From Myxococcales bacterium (GTDB lineage: Bacteria > Myxococcota_A > Polyangia > Haliangiales > Haliangiaceae): a stretch of 64,000 bases of DNA. Made by a program: the position numbers and the translations under genes. Positions within the stretch are counted from its first letter, which is position 1. Each line of letters opens with the position of its first letter. The notes beneath the pieces are model-generated. The model searched no databases and was not told the DNA's origin. It worked only from the letters and a program-made list of their open reading frames with translations. This document shows positions 1 to 8,213 of the stretch, in pieces. The stretch covers positions 1 to 64,000 of the forward strand of contig JADJUW010000003.1 in the NCBI GenBank assembly GCA_016716835.1. Reading direction: 5' to 3'.

Positions 1-405
1 CCTGAATGGTTGGCTCGGCTGCCTACGCATGATGCGGTGACCGCCGTCGTGAGCGATGATTTGCCGGGGGCGGTGGCGCGCTGCCAAGCGAGCGACTTCT
101 TCGTCGTCATGACGCGCGGGCACGCATCCGATCTGCCCATTCTTACCGAGCTCTACCGTCTTCATCCCGCGCCGCGCTACGTCGGGTGTATGGGCAGCGC
201 GGTGAAAGCCGCGCGCCTGCGCCGCGAGCTCGCCCTTGCTGACGTTTCCGTCGCAGCCTTGGCTAACTTTTACTGCCCCATTGGCCTGCCGGTTGGCGGC
301 AATGTGCCAGCCGAGATTGCGATTAGTGTCGTTGCGCAGCTGCTGCAAGTGCGGGATAGCGGGACCTCCCAGCCGGGGGCCGACGCTGCCGCCAGCGCGC
401 CATGA
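1..405 (+). CDS. XdhC-family protein, C-terminal Rossmann part (5' end outside window)
   Basis: The reading frame is open to the left edge, so only the last ~134 residues are present. Visible motifs are VVMTRGHASD, YVGCMGS, KAARLRREL and CPIGLPVGGNVPAEIAISV. These are typical of the XdhC C-terminal Rossmann domain (family knowledge). XdhC proteins bind molybdenum cofactor and load it, often after sulfuration, into xanthine dehydrogenase-type molybdoenzymes. The last ~15 residues are a low-complexity Ser/Ala/Gly tail. It lies 100 bases upstream of rsmH, where mraZ would be expected in a standard division cluster. No molybdoenzyme subunit is visible in the window, so its client is unknown. Confidence 0.85.
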   Translation, partial: PEWLARLPTHDAVTAVVSDDLPGAVARCQASDFFVVMTRGHASDLPILTELYRLHPAPRYVGCMGSAVKAARLRRELALADVSVAALANFYCPIGLPVGGNVPAEIAISVVAQLLQVRDSGTSQPGADAAASAP

Positions 406-505
406 CTGTGCATTTGCTCAGCTTTGGCCACGCCTAGCGGCGCGCCGCGCCCCGTCAAGTTCGATAAGTTGCCACCTCACCCGAACTGACTGAAATTACT
501 AGGCA

Positions 506-1491
506 GTGACAGGGCACGGGTTCGCACATACGTCGGTGTTGGCAGACGAGGTGATGCATGCCCTCGCGCCACGCCAGGGCGGCACCTATTGCGACGGCAC
601 ACTGGGCGGCGCCGGCCACGCGCTTCTCATCGCGCAGGCACTGGGACCCAGTGGCCACCTTATCGGCATCGATCGCGATTTGGTGGCGCATCGCGCCGCA
701 CGCGAGGTGCTCGCCGCCGCACCATGCAACGTGACCTTGCTGCACGGCACCTTTGGCGACGTCGAGACGCTGCTCGCGGCCGCCGGCATCGCGCGCGTCG
801 ACGGCTTTTTGCTCGACGTCGGCGTGTCGTCGCCGCAGCTCGATCACGCCGAGCGCGGCTTTTCGTTCATGCACGCCGGGCCGATCGATATGCGCATGGA
901 TCCAAGCAGCGGCCCAACCGCGCTCGACCTCATCAAGACCAGCAGCGAACATGAGCTCTCCAACATCTTGCGCGACTATGGCGAAGAGCGCTATGCGCGC
1001 CGCATCGCGCAGATGCTGCAAGCTGCCGCCGCCGCGGACGCGCTTCACACCACGCTCGACGTAGCAAAGATTTGCGTCGAGGCGATTCCCAAGAAGGACC
1101 AGGCCAAGTCACATATCCACGCGGCGACGCGCACCTTTCAAGGGCTGCGGATCGCGGTAAATCGCGAATTGGAACAGCTAGAGCGCTTTCTCGAGGCATT
1201 TCCGCGCTTGCTTGCGCCGCGCGGTCGTTGCGCAATCATCAGCTTTCACTCACTAGAGGATCGGCTGGTAAAGCACGCCTTTCGCGACCTAGCGTGGGCG
1301 TCATCGTTGCCGCAAAATACGCGGCCGAGGCAGGCGAGCGTGCCGCCCCGGTGTGCACGCTCGTGACGCCCAAGGCAATTTTCGCCGAGGAGGCCGAGCT
1401 GGCGCACAATCCGCGCGCGCGCTCGGCACGGCTGCGCGCGTGTGAGCGCACCGACGCGCCGTATATTGAGAAAGTGAAGCAACCAAAATGA
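506..1491 (+). CDS. rsmH: 16S rRNA (cytosine-1402-N4)-methyltransferase RsmH (MraW), interrupted by a -1 frameshift
   Basis: RsmH methylates N4 of C1402 in 16S rRNA using S-adenosylmethionine. The SAM-binding DGTLGGAGH motif is at residues 30-38, followed by GIDRD, LLDVGVSSPQLD and SFHSLEDR, all diagnostic of the family. The first frame stops at 1366 after an unrelated tail. The expected C-terminus, with APVCTLVTPKAIFAEEAE and NPRARSARLRACERT, is in the -1 frame and ends at 1491. Adding one A to the AAAA run near 1312-1316 restores a 328-residue protein of normal length. The restored stop overlaps the ftsL ATG by ATGA, as elsewhere in this cluster. The GTG start at 506 is the best fit to the family N-terminus. 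The break is probably a sequencing indel. Confidence 0.9.
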
Positions 1492-1835
1492 ACTATCCGC
1501 AGCGATTCTATCGGCTGACCCGCCCGCTTGCCGCCCGGCTAAGTCAACCCAAGCGGTTGGCGCTGATGGTGGGCTTGGCTGCCCTCGTGGCCATGATGGC
1601 GATGGCGATCGTGCATCGACGCCAACGCATCGTGCACCTGGGCTATGAATTGTCGCAATTGGTCAAGGAGCGCGAGACGCTCGCAGAGGACGTGCGCGGC
1701 CTGCAGGTTGAACGCGCGGTGTTGGCGGCGCCAGATCGCGTACGCCGGCTGGCGCTCGAGCTTGGCATGCAGCCACCGCAGGCGACCGATGTCACCTCGG
1801 TGCCCTATGTGGCGCCGGCCACGGAGGCGCCATGA
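1488..1835 (+). CDS. ftsL: Cell division protein FtsL-like
   Basis: A 115-residue bitopic membrane protein with a basic N-terminus, one transmembrane segment at about residues 25-43 and a short periplasmic coiled coil (about 50-90, with the LVKERETLAEDVRGLQVER heptad pattern). Size, topology and position between rsmH and ftsI match FtsL, which joins FtsB and FtsQ in the divisome and helps activate FtsWI (family knowledge). FtsL is poorly conserved, so the call rests mostly on synteny and architecture. Its ATG overlaps the restored rsmH stop by 4 bases, and its own stop overlaps the ftsI start, which suggests translational coupling. Confidence 0.8.
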   Translation: MNYPQRFYRLTRPLAARLSQPKRLALMVGLAALVAMMAMAIVHRRQRIVHLGYELSQLVKERETLAEDVRGLQVERAVLAAPDRVRRLALELGMQPPQATDVTSVPYVAPATEAP

Positions 1836-3980
1836 GCAGCGGGTTACTACGCAAAGAAGCGCCGCCAATTGGTTCGGCCGCGATGAAGCGAGGCATGCTA
1901 GTCGCCTTGACGCTGGTCTTGGGCTTTGCCGGCTTGGGGTGGCGTTCGTGGCAGCTACAGGTCGTGCACGGCGCGCAATTTCGCGATAAGGCGGCGCGGC
2001 AACACGAGAGCGTGGTGCGGCAGGCGGCGACGCGCGGCGCGATCTTGGATGCCGATGGCAAGCCGTTAGCCATCACCGCCGATGGCGAGTCCATTTTCGC
2101 CGATCCACGCAAGGTGGTTGATGTTACCGCGACCGCCGAACGGCTTGGCGCGATCTTGCAGCGCGATGTGCGCGAGCTCGAAGATCTGTTGTCGTCGCCA
2201 AAGCAATTTGTCTGGCTGGCGCGGTTTGCCGAGGGTGCGCAGATCGACGCCATCAACGCCGCGAAGTTGCCCGGCGTCGCGGTGAAACGCGAGCCGCGGC
2301 GGTGGTATCCCGCCAGCGGTTCGATCGGTACCTTGATCGGCTTTGCCGGCATCGACGGCGACGGCATCGACGGTCTCGAGCTGAGCCTCAACGATTATCT
2401 GCGCGGGCAGGACGCTAGCATCGAGGCCCTGCGCGACGCGCGCGGCAAGACGATGTTGGCCAATGGCACCACGGCGGCGATGGCAGGCAGCACCGTGCGA
2501 CTTGTCGATCGATCGCACGATCCAAGACATCGCCGACGCCGCGTTGCGCGAGTCGATTGAAACCAATGTCGCGGTCGCGGGCACGGTGGTCGTGCTCGAT
2601 GTGAAAACGGGGCGGGTGCTTGCGATCGCAACGGCCCCAAACTACGACTCTAACAAGCCCGGCGATGCCGAACAAACCCAGGCGCGCAATCGCGCGGTCA
2701 CGGACGCCTTTGAAATTGGCTCGGTGATGAAGCTGTTCACGATCGCGGCCGCGCTCGATAGCGGCATCACCACGCCGCACGAGCGCTACTTCGTAAAAAA
2801 CGGCTGGAAGGTCGGCAGCAAGCATTTCAGGGACACCCACGAAGATGGCATTTTGACGACGTCTGAAATCATCAAGCGGTCGTCGAACGTCGGCACCATT
2901 CAGATCGCGCTCCGCTTGGGTGCGCTTGGCCTGTTTGACGCGCTCGCGCGCTACGGCTTTGGCACGCCTACGGGCATCGAGTTGCCCGGGGAGCGCGCCG
3001 GCACGCTGCGCCACGGCAAGACGTGGCGCGACATCGAGCTGGCGACCATGTCATTTGGCTATGGGCTGCAAGTCACGCCGCTGCAGCTCGCGGCCGCCGT
3101 CGCCGCGATTGGCAATGATGGCGTGTATCAAGCGCCGCGCATCGTCGCCGACGTGGCCGACGCCTTCGGGCGTTCAATCTACACGCCGGATGCGCAACCT
3201 CGTCGCGTCATGAAAGCCGAAACCGCGACGGCGGTGCGCGAGATGATGCGCAGCGTCTATGAGGGTGGCGAGCTGCCGGGCACGGCGGCCAAGGCGCCAG
3301 TACCGGGCTTTGTCTGTGGCGGCAAGACCGGGACGGCGCGCAAGCTCGACGTTAAGACCAAGGGGTACGGTGTGAAGAAGTATTACGCGTCGTTTGCCGG
3401 CTTGGCGCCGATTGAGTCGCCGACGCTCGCCATTGTCGTGCTCATCGATGAACCCACCGGCAAGAATATTTATGGCGGCAGCGTCGCGGCGCCGGTATTC
3501 GCACGCGTCGCCAGCGAGGCCCTTACGTACCTAGGCGTCGCTGGTACGCCAACCCCCGCGCCCTCGGCACCAGGTAGCAGCGAGGGCGCCGCCGCGGTTG
3601 TGACCGTGAGTCCTGCGATCGATGCTAACGAGGAAGGGGCCGACGTGGACGGCCTGCTTGGCCTTCCCGCCGACCTTGGCCTCGCGCTCGATGGCGCGGA
3701 GCTCTATCGCGACGACCTGCAGCAGGTGCCGAGCTTGATCGGCCTCAGCATGCCTGCGGCACTTGAGTTAGCCGCCGAACGCGGCCTCGAGCTCGCGGTT
3801 ACGGGTAGCGGCATCGTGGTCGGCCAGCAAGCGCAGTGGCAGGACGGCAGGTTGGTGGTACATGTTCATTTTGCCGACGGCCGGGAATTCGTACGCCATG
3901 AAACAACAAGCCGCGACGTTGGGCCTGCTCTGCGACGCCTTGGCGGCCGCGGGGCTGCTGCTCGAGCACGATGTCCGTGA
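1832..3980 (+). CDS. ftsI: Peptidoglycan D,D-transpeptidase FtsI (PBP3), with PASTA domain; one-base frameshift
   Basis: Septal penicillin-binding protein that cross-links peptidoglycan at division. The first frame (1832-2560) has a transmembrane segment at about residues 20-38, the RGAILDADG motif and the PBP dimerisation domain. It ends in a nonsense tail after GSTVRLV. The transpeptidase domain continues in the +1 frame: SIDRTIQDIADAAL, catalytic GSVMK (SxxK), RSSN (SxN) and GGKTGTA (KTG), then a Pro/Ala linker and one C-terminal PASTA domain (VPSLIGLSMPAALELAAERG). Removing one T of the TT at about 2503-2504 joins the frames into about 715 residues. The last ~25 residues overlap murE-murF and look non-native. 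A TGA overlapping the ATG at 3898 exists in another frame, so a second small indel near the 3' end is possible. Confidence 0.9.
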
Positions 3981-6978
3981 ATCGGACAAGTCGCGCATCG
4001 CCCAACTCGTCACCGAAGACTCGCGTCAGCTCGCCCCTGGCGCCGTGTTTGTCGCGATCGCAGGCAGCCGGCAGGACGGCCATGCGTTGGTGCCGCAGGC
4101 GCACGACGCTGGCGCAATTGCCGCGGTCTGTGAGCGGCGCCTAGACGTCGACGTGCCTCAGCTCATCGTGACCAGCACCCGCCGCGCCCTCGGGGTGTTG
4201 GTCGGGCTCATGCATGGCGAGCCCGCGCGGGCCCTTGCCTTGGTCGGCATTACCGGCACCAATGGCAAGACGACCACGAGCTATCTTGTCGAAGCCATCT
4301 TGAGCGCGGCGGTGCACAAGCCAGGCGTGATCGGCACGGTTAGCTATCGCTTTGGCGGCGCCAGCCACGATGCGCCCTACACCACGCCGACACCCGATGT
4401 CCTCCACGGCACCCTGGCGGCGATGCGCGCGGCCGCCTGCTCGCACGTCGTGATGGAAGTGTCGTCGGCGGCGCTGACGATGGATCGACTAGCCGGCGTG
4501 CAGTTTTCGGTCGGCGCATTTGCCAATCTCACACAAGATCACCTCGACGTGCATGGCAGCATGGAGGCGTATCGCGACGCCAAGGCCTTGCTCTTTGCCA
4601 ACCATCTCGCGCCCGGCGGCATCGCCGTCATTAATGTCGATGACGCGTATGGGGCGGCGATGGTCGCCGCGGCGACGAGCGCCGGTGCCAAGGTGCTCCG
4701 TGTATCGTGTGGCGCACATCCGGCAGAGATCGCGGTCGAGCGCTTTGAATCGACGATTACCGGCATTACGGCGCAGCTTCGAACGCCGCGCGGCGTTTTG
4801 CAAATACGCTCGCGACCGCTGCTGGGCCAATACAACGTCGCCAATATCGCGCTCGCGCTTGGCATTGGCGAGGCGCTTGGCTTGCCGCTTGAGGCCATCG
4901 CCCGCGGCATCGCTGAGCTCCCCGGCGTGCCGGGGCGGGTGGAGCGCGTCGCCAACACGGCGGGCCTCGATATCTTGGTCGACTATGCGCACACGCCGGA
5001 CGCGCTCGAAAACGTGCTGAGCACGCTGCGGCCGCTGACCAAGCGTCGCCTGCTATGCGTGTTTGGCTGCGGTGGCGATCGGGATCCTACCAAGCGACCC
5101 AAGATGGGCGCGGTGGTTGCGCGGCTTGCCGACCTCGCCTTTGTCACCTCTGACAATCCTCGCACCGAAGACGCGTGGGCGATCCTCGACATGGTGCTTG
5201 CCGGCATCCCGTCGCCACACCGTGTGATCGCGGATCGCGCCGCCGCGATTGCCGCCGCGGTGGCCGAAGCCGTGCCTGGGGACATCGTTCTCATCGCCGG
5301 CAAGGGCCACGAGGACTACCAGATCATCGGCCACGAAAAAATTCACTTCGACGATCGCGAACACGCGGCCGCGGCCGCGGCGCAGCGCCCGGCCTTTGCG
5401 GCGGCGCAGCTCGCGGCGGCGGCGGGCGCTACGTTGGCGGTGAGTGCGGGCAGCGCCTCAGCGACCAGGGGAGGCGACACATTTTCACGCGTCCACATCG
5501 ATGGACGAACCGCCGCGCCAGGTGATCTCTACGTCGCTATCGTCGGTGAGCAACACGATGGGCATGCATTTTGCGCCCAGGCCGTCGCCGGTGGTGCCAC
5601 GGGGGTGCTCGTAGCGCGCGCGTGGGCTGACGCCGAAGCCGCCGCTGGGCGTAACCCAATCGCGCCCGTCGTCATGGTCGCCGACGACACGCGGCTTGCG
5701 CTGGGTAAGATGGCGGCGGCACATGCGGCGGCGTGGCGCGGTGAGGGTGGGGCCGCTAGCATCCGGCGCATCGTCGCCGTCACAGGGTCAGCGGGCAAGA
5801 CGACCACCAAGGACTTGCTTGCCGCGGCGTTCGCTGCGGCGGGACCAACCCATGCGGCTGCCGGCTCGCTCAACAACGAAACCGGTGTCCCCCTCACCAT
5901 GCTCGGGCTACGCGCGTTTCATCAATTCGCCGTGCTCGAGATGGGCATGCGCGGCGCGGGTCAGATCGATTACCTAGCTCAGCTTGCCCGCCCCGACGTT
6001 GCCGTCGTCGTCAACGCGGGGACGGCGCACATGGAATTACTCGGTTCGACCGAGGCCATCCTGCGCGCGAAGTGCGAGATATTTGGCGGCCTGGCGCCGG
6101 GCGGTGTTGCTGTCTATCCCGCCGACGACGCCCGCTTTGCATCCGTGGTTCGTCAGATCGCGCCCAAAGCGCGGCACCTTACCTTTGGCGAGGCCCCGCA
6201 CGCCGATGTGCGCTTGCTAGCGGTGACTTCGCGCGGTGCGGCGGGCAACGAGCTCGAGATTTCTGCGCAGGGCAATGTCCAGCGCGTCATGCTGCGCCTG
6301 GTCGGCAAGCACAACGCGATCAACGCCTGTGCCGCGCTGGCCGCCGCGCTCGCCGCGGGCGTCGCCGATCAGGTCGCCGCCAGTGGCCTTGCCCATGCGC
6401 GCGCGCCACATATGCGCGGCGAGTTAGCGTTGCTGCATGGCCGCAACGTGCTCATCGATTGCTACAACGCCAATCCTGCCGCCATGGCCGCGGCGTTGCA
6501 TACCCTGGCCGAGCTTGCGGCGGGTAGCCCTTGTGTCGCAGTGCTTGGCGACATGCGCGAGCTAGGCGACTTGGCGGCTGAGGCTCATCGCGAGGTGGGC
6601 GCGCTTGCCCGCGCGCTCGGCGTTACGCTCGTAGCCATCGGCGATCATGCGCCCGACATGCTTGCGGGCTGGCAAGCGGCGCCAGGGACCACAGCAGCGA
6701 CCGCCGAACGCGCCGAACGCGCCGAACGCGCCGAACGCGCCGAACGCGCCGAACGCGCCGAACGCGCCGAACGCGCCGAACGCGCCGAACGCGCCGAACG
6801 CGCCGACACCCCCGCCACGGCGGCCGCCCGCGCCGTTGCCCTGTCAGCGACCGGCCAATGGATCTTAGTCAAGGCCTCGCGCGGCATGCGGCTCGAACGC
6901 GTGGTCGAAGCGATGGCGGCTTTGCCCGCGACCGCCGCTTCTCCTTCATCGTCAACTTCGCCTCCAGCTACCACCTAA
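3898..6978 (+). CDS. murE-murF: Fused MurE-MurF: UDP-MurNAc-tripeptide ligase and D-Ala-D-Ala-adding ligase
   Basis: One 1026-residue ORF carries two complete Mur ligases for consecutive cytoplasmic steps of peptidoglycan precursor synthesis. Residues 1 to about 490 are MurE: P-loop GITGTNGKTTT at 118-128 and the DNPRTED motif at about 419-425. DNPR is the signature for meso-diaminopimelate as substrate (family knowledge). Residues from about 500 are MurF: second P-loop VTGSAGKTTTKD at about 628, DCYNANPAAM, and VLGDMRELG. I chose the ATG at 3898 rather than 3862 because homology starts there and a TGA overlaps it as at the neighbouring junctions. The MurF C-terminal domain contains an 11-copy AER tandem repeat (residues 936-968). 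MurE-MurF fusions are known in some betaproteobacteria; here it could channel the intermediate. Confidence 0.93.
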   Translation: MKQQAATLGLLCDALAAAGLLLEHDVRESDKSRIAQLVTEDSRQLAPGAVFVAIAGSRQDGHALVPQAHDAGAIAAVCERRLDVDVPQLIVTSTRRALGVLVGLMHGEPARALALVGITGTNGKTTTSYLVEAILSAAVHKPGVIGTVSYRFGGASHDAPYTTPTPDVLHGTLAAMRAAACSHVVMEVSSAALTMDRLAGVQFSVGAFANLTQDHLDVHGSMEAYRDAKALLFANHLAPGGIAVINVDDAYGAAMVAAATSAGAKVLRVSCGAHPAEIAVERFESTITGITAQLRTPRGVLQIRSRPLLGQYNVANIALALGIGEALGLPLEAIARGIAELPGVPGRVERVANTAGLDILVDYAHTPDALENVLSTLRPLTKRRLLCVFGCGGDRDPTKRPKMGAVVARLADLAFVTSDNPRTEDAWAILDMVLAGIPSPHRVIADRAAAIAAAVAEAVPGDIVLIAGKGHEDYQIIGHEKIHFDDREHAAAAAAQRPAFAAAQLAAAAGATLAVSAGSASATRGGDTFSRVHIDGRTAAPGDLYVAIVGEQHDGHAFCAQAVAGGATGVLVARAWADAEAAAGRNPIAPVVMVADDTRLALGKMAAAHAAAWRGEGGAASIRRIVAVTGSAGKTTTKDLLAAAFAAAGPTHAAAGSLNNETGVPLTMLGLRAFHQFAVLEMGMRGAGQIDYLAQLARPDVAVVVNAGTAHMELLGSTEAILRAKCEIFGGLAPGGVAVYPADDARFASVVRQIAPKARHLTFGEAPHADVRLLAVTSRGAAGNELEISAQGNVQRVMLRLVGKHNAINACAALAAALAAGVADQVAASGLAHARAPHMRGELALLHGRNVLIDCYNANPAAMAAALHTLAELAAGSPCVAVLGDMRELGDLAAEAHREVGALARALGVTLVAIGDHAPDMLAGWQAAPGTTAATAERAERAERAERAERAERAERAERAERAERAERADTPATAAARAVALSATGQWILVKASRGMRLERVVEAMAALPATAASPSSSTSPPATT
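6703..6801 (+). repeat. Minisatellite: 11 perfect copies of a 9-base unit inside murF
   Basis: The unit gccgaacgc is repeated 11 times without a mismatch, encoding (Ala-Glu-Arg)11. It interrupts the MurF C-terminal domain between the LAGWQAAPGTT segment and the conserved WILVKASRGMRLE segment. Each unit is three codons, so copy-number change keeps the frame. The absence of any silent substitution between copies indicates recent expansion or ongoing slippage (inference). Confidence 0.97.
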
Positions 6979-6992
6979 GCGTCAGGAGCAAC

Positions 6993-8132
6993 ATGCTGTT
7001 CTATCTCTTCTACGACATCCTGGCCAAGTACGACGCGCTGTCGTGGATGCGCGTCTTTCGCTACACGTCGATGCGCATCATCGCCGCCGCGATTACGGCG
7101 CTCATCATCTCCTTCGTGGTCGGCCCGTGGTTTATTGAAAAACTAAAGTCGCGCCAAATTGGCCAGCAAATCCGCGACGACGGCCCACAATCGCATCTCA
7201 AGAAGGCGGGCACGCCGACCATGGGCGGCTCGCTGATCCTAATGTGCTTGGTCGCTTCGACGTTGCTTTGGTGTGATTTGGCCTCGCCGTTTGTGTGGCT
7301 GGCGCTCTCGGTCACCGTCGCGTTCGGCGCGATTGGGTTTGCCGATGACTACGCCAAGGTTAGCAAGAAGAACACCAAGGGCGTCTCCGGCAAGGTTCGC
7401 CTTTTGCTCGAGTTCGCCATCGCCGCCGCCGCGATGTCGTATCTCTGCTACAGCGACATGCTGCCCGAGGCGATCCGGCTTAAGCTGCAGTTGCCGTTTA
7501 CGAATTTCTATGCCGATACCGGCTACTTCTTGCCGGCTTGGGCCTATATCGGCTTCGGCTCGATCGTCATCGTCGGCACCGCCAATGCGGTCAATCTCAC
7601 CGATGGCCTCGATGGCTTAGCCATCGGGCCCGCCATCATGAACGCCGGCACGTTTCTGATTCTCGCCTACATCGCGGGCGCTACCACCACGATCGTCGCG
7701 GGCGGCCAGGAGCAAACCATTGCGCAGTATCTGCATGTTGCGCACATTCGGGGCGCCGACGACCTCGCCATTTTCTGCGCCGCGCTGTTTGGCGCCGGCG
7801 TAGGGTTTCTTTGGTACAACTCCTATCCCGCCTCGGTCTTCATGGGCGACGTTGGCGCGCTATCGCTCGGCGGTGCCATCGGCATGCTGGCGGTGCTCAC
7901 CAAGAACGAAATGGTCTTGCTCTTGGTCGGCGGCGTCTTCGTGATGGAGGCCCTTAGCGTCATCATCCAGGTCGGCTCATTCAAGCTGCGCGGCAAGCGC
8001 GTCTTCAAGATGGCGCCGATTCACCACCACTTCGAGCTCAAGGGCTGGCCCGAGCCAAAAATCATTGTGCGCTTTTGGATGATCAGCCTGCTGCTCTCCC
8101 TGCTCGCCATCGGCACGCTTAAGCTGCACTAG
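6993..8132 (+). CDS. mraY: Phospho-N-acetylmuramoyl-pentapeptide-transferase MraY
   Basis: Integral membrane enzyme that transfers phospho-MurNAc-pentapeptide from UDP to undecaprenyl phosphate, giving lipid I. The 379-residue protein has about ten hydrophobic segments and the family motifs KKAGTPTMGG, FADDYAKVSKKNTKGVSGK, NAVNLTDGLDGLAIG, FMGDVGALSLGG and FKMAPIHHHFELKGW. The ATG at 6993 is preceded by a good ribosome binding site (AGGAG at 6984-6988); the open frame upstream to 6858 is only overlap with murF. It starts 15 bases after the murE-murF stop and is clearly in the same operon. No further division-cluster gene follows. Confidence 0.96.
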   Translation: MLFYLFYDILAKYDALSWMRVFRYTSMRIIAAAITALIISFVVGPWFIEKLKSRQIGQQIRDDGPQSHLKKAGTPTMGGSLILMCLVASTLLWCDLASPFVWLALSVTVAFGAIGFADDYAKVSKKNTKGVSGKVRLLLEFAIAAAAMSYLCYSDMLPEAIRLKLQLPFTNFYADTGYFLPAWAYIGFGSIVIVGTANAVNLTDGLDGLAIGPAIMNAGTFLILAYIAGATTTIVAGGQEQTIAQYLHVAHIRGADDLAIFCAALFGAGVGFLWYNSYPASVFMGDVGALSLGGAIGMLAVLTKNEMVLLLVGGVFVMEALSVIIQVGSFKLRGKRVFKMAPIHHHFELKGWPEPKIIVRFWMISLLLSLLAIGTLKLH

Positions 8133-8213
8133 GGCGTGCGAACGCGACACCCGCGGCGCGATCACGAAAATGTGGCGCGCCGTGCGCCTTACGTTTCTGC
8201 TCGGCGCGTCTAG

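Noticed and set aside
1300..1330. Programmed -1 frameshift in rsmH
   Set aside because: No in-phase slippery heptamer or strong downstream stem recognised; three other genes show the same kind of homopolymer indel.
6703..6801. CRISPR-like array
   Set aside because: Units are 9 bases, directly contiguous, with no spacers and in a coding frame.
6647..6868. Asn-Ala-Pro repeat protein in another frame and Ser-Ala-Arg repeat on the minus strand
   Set aside because: Both are other-frame readings of the 9-base murF repeat; no start context or homology.
8174..8188. Terminator between mraY and the M36 protease
   Set aside because: Only a 5-bp stem ggcgc/gcgcc with a loose T-rich stretch; too weak to claim.
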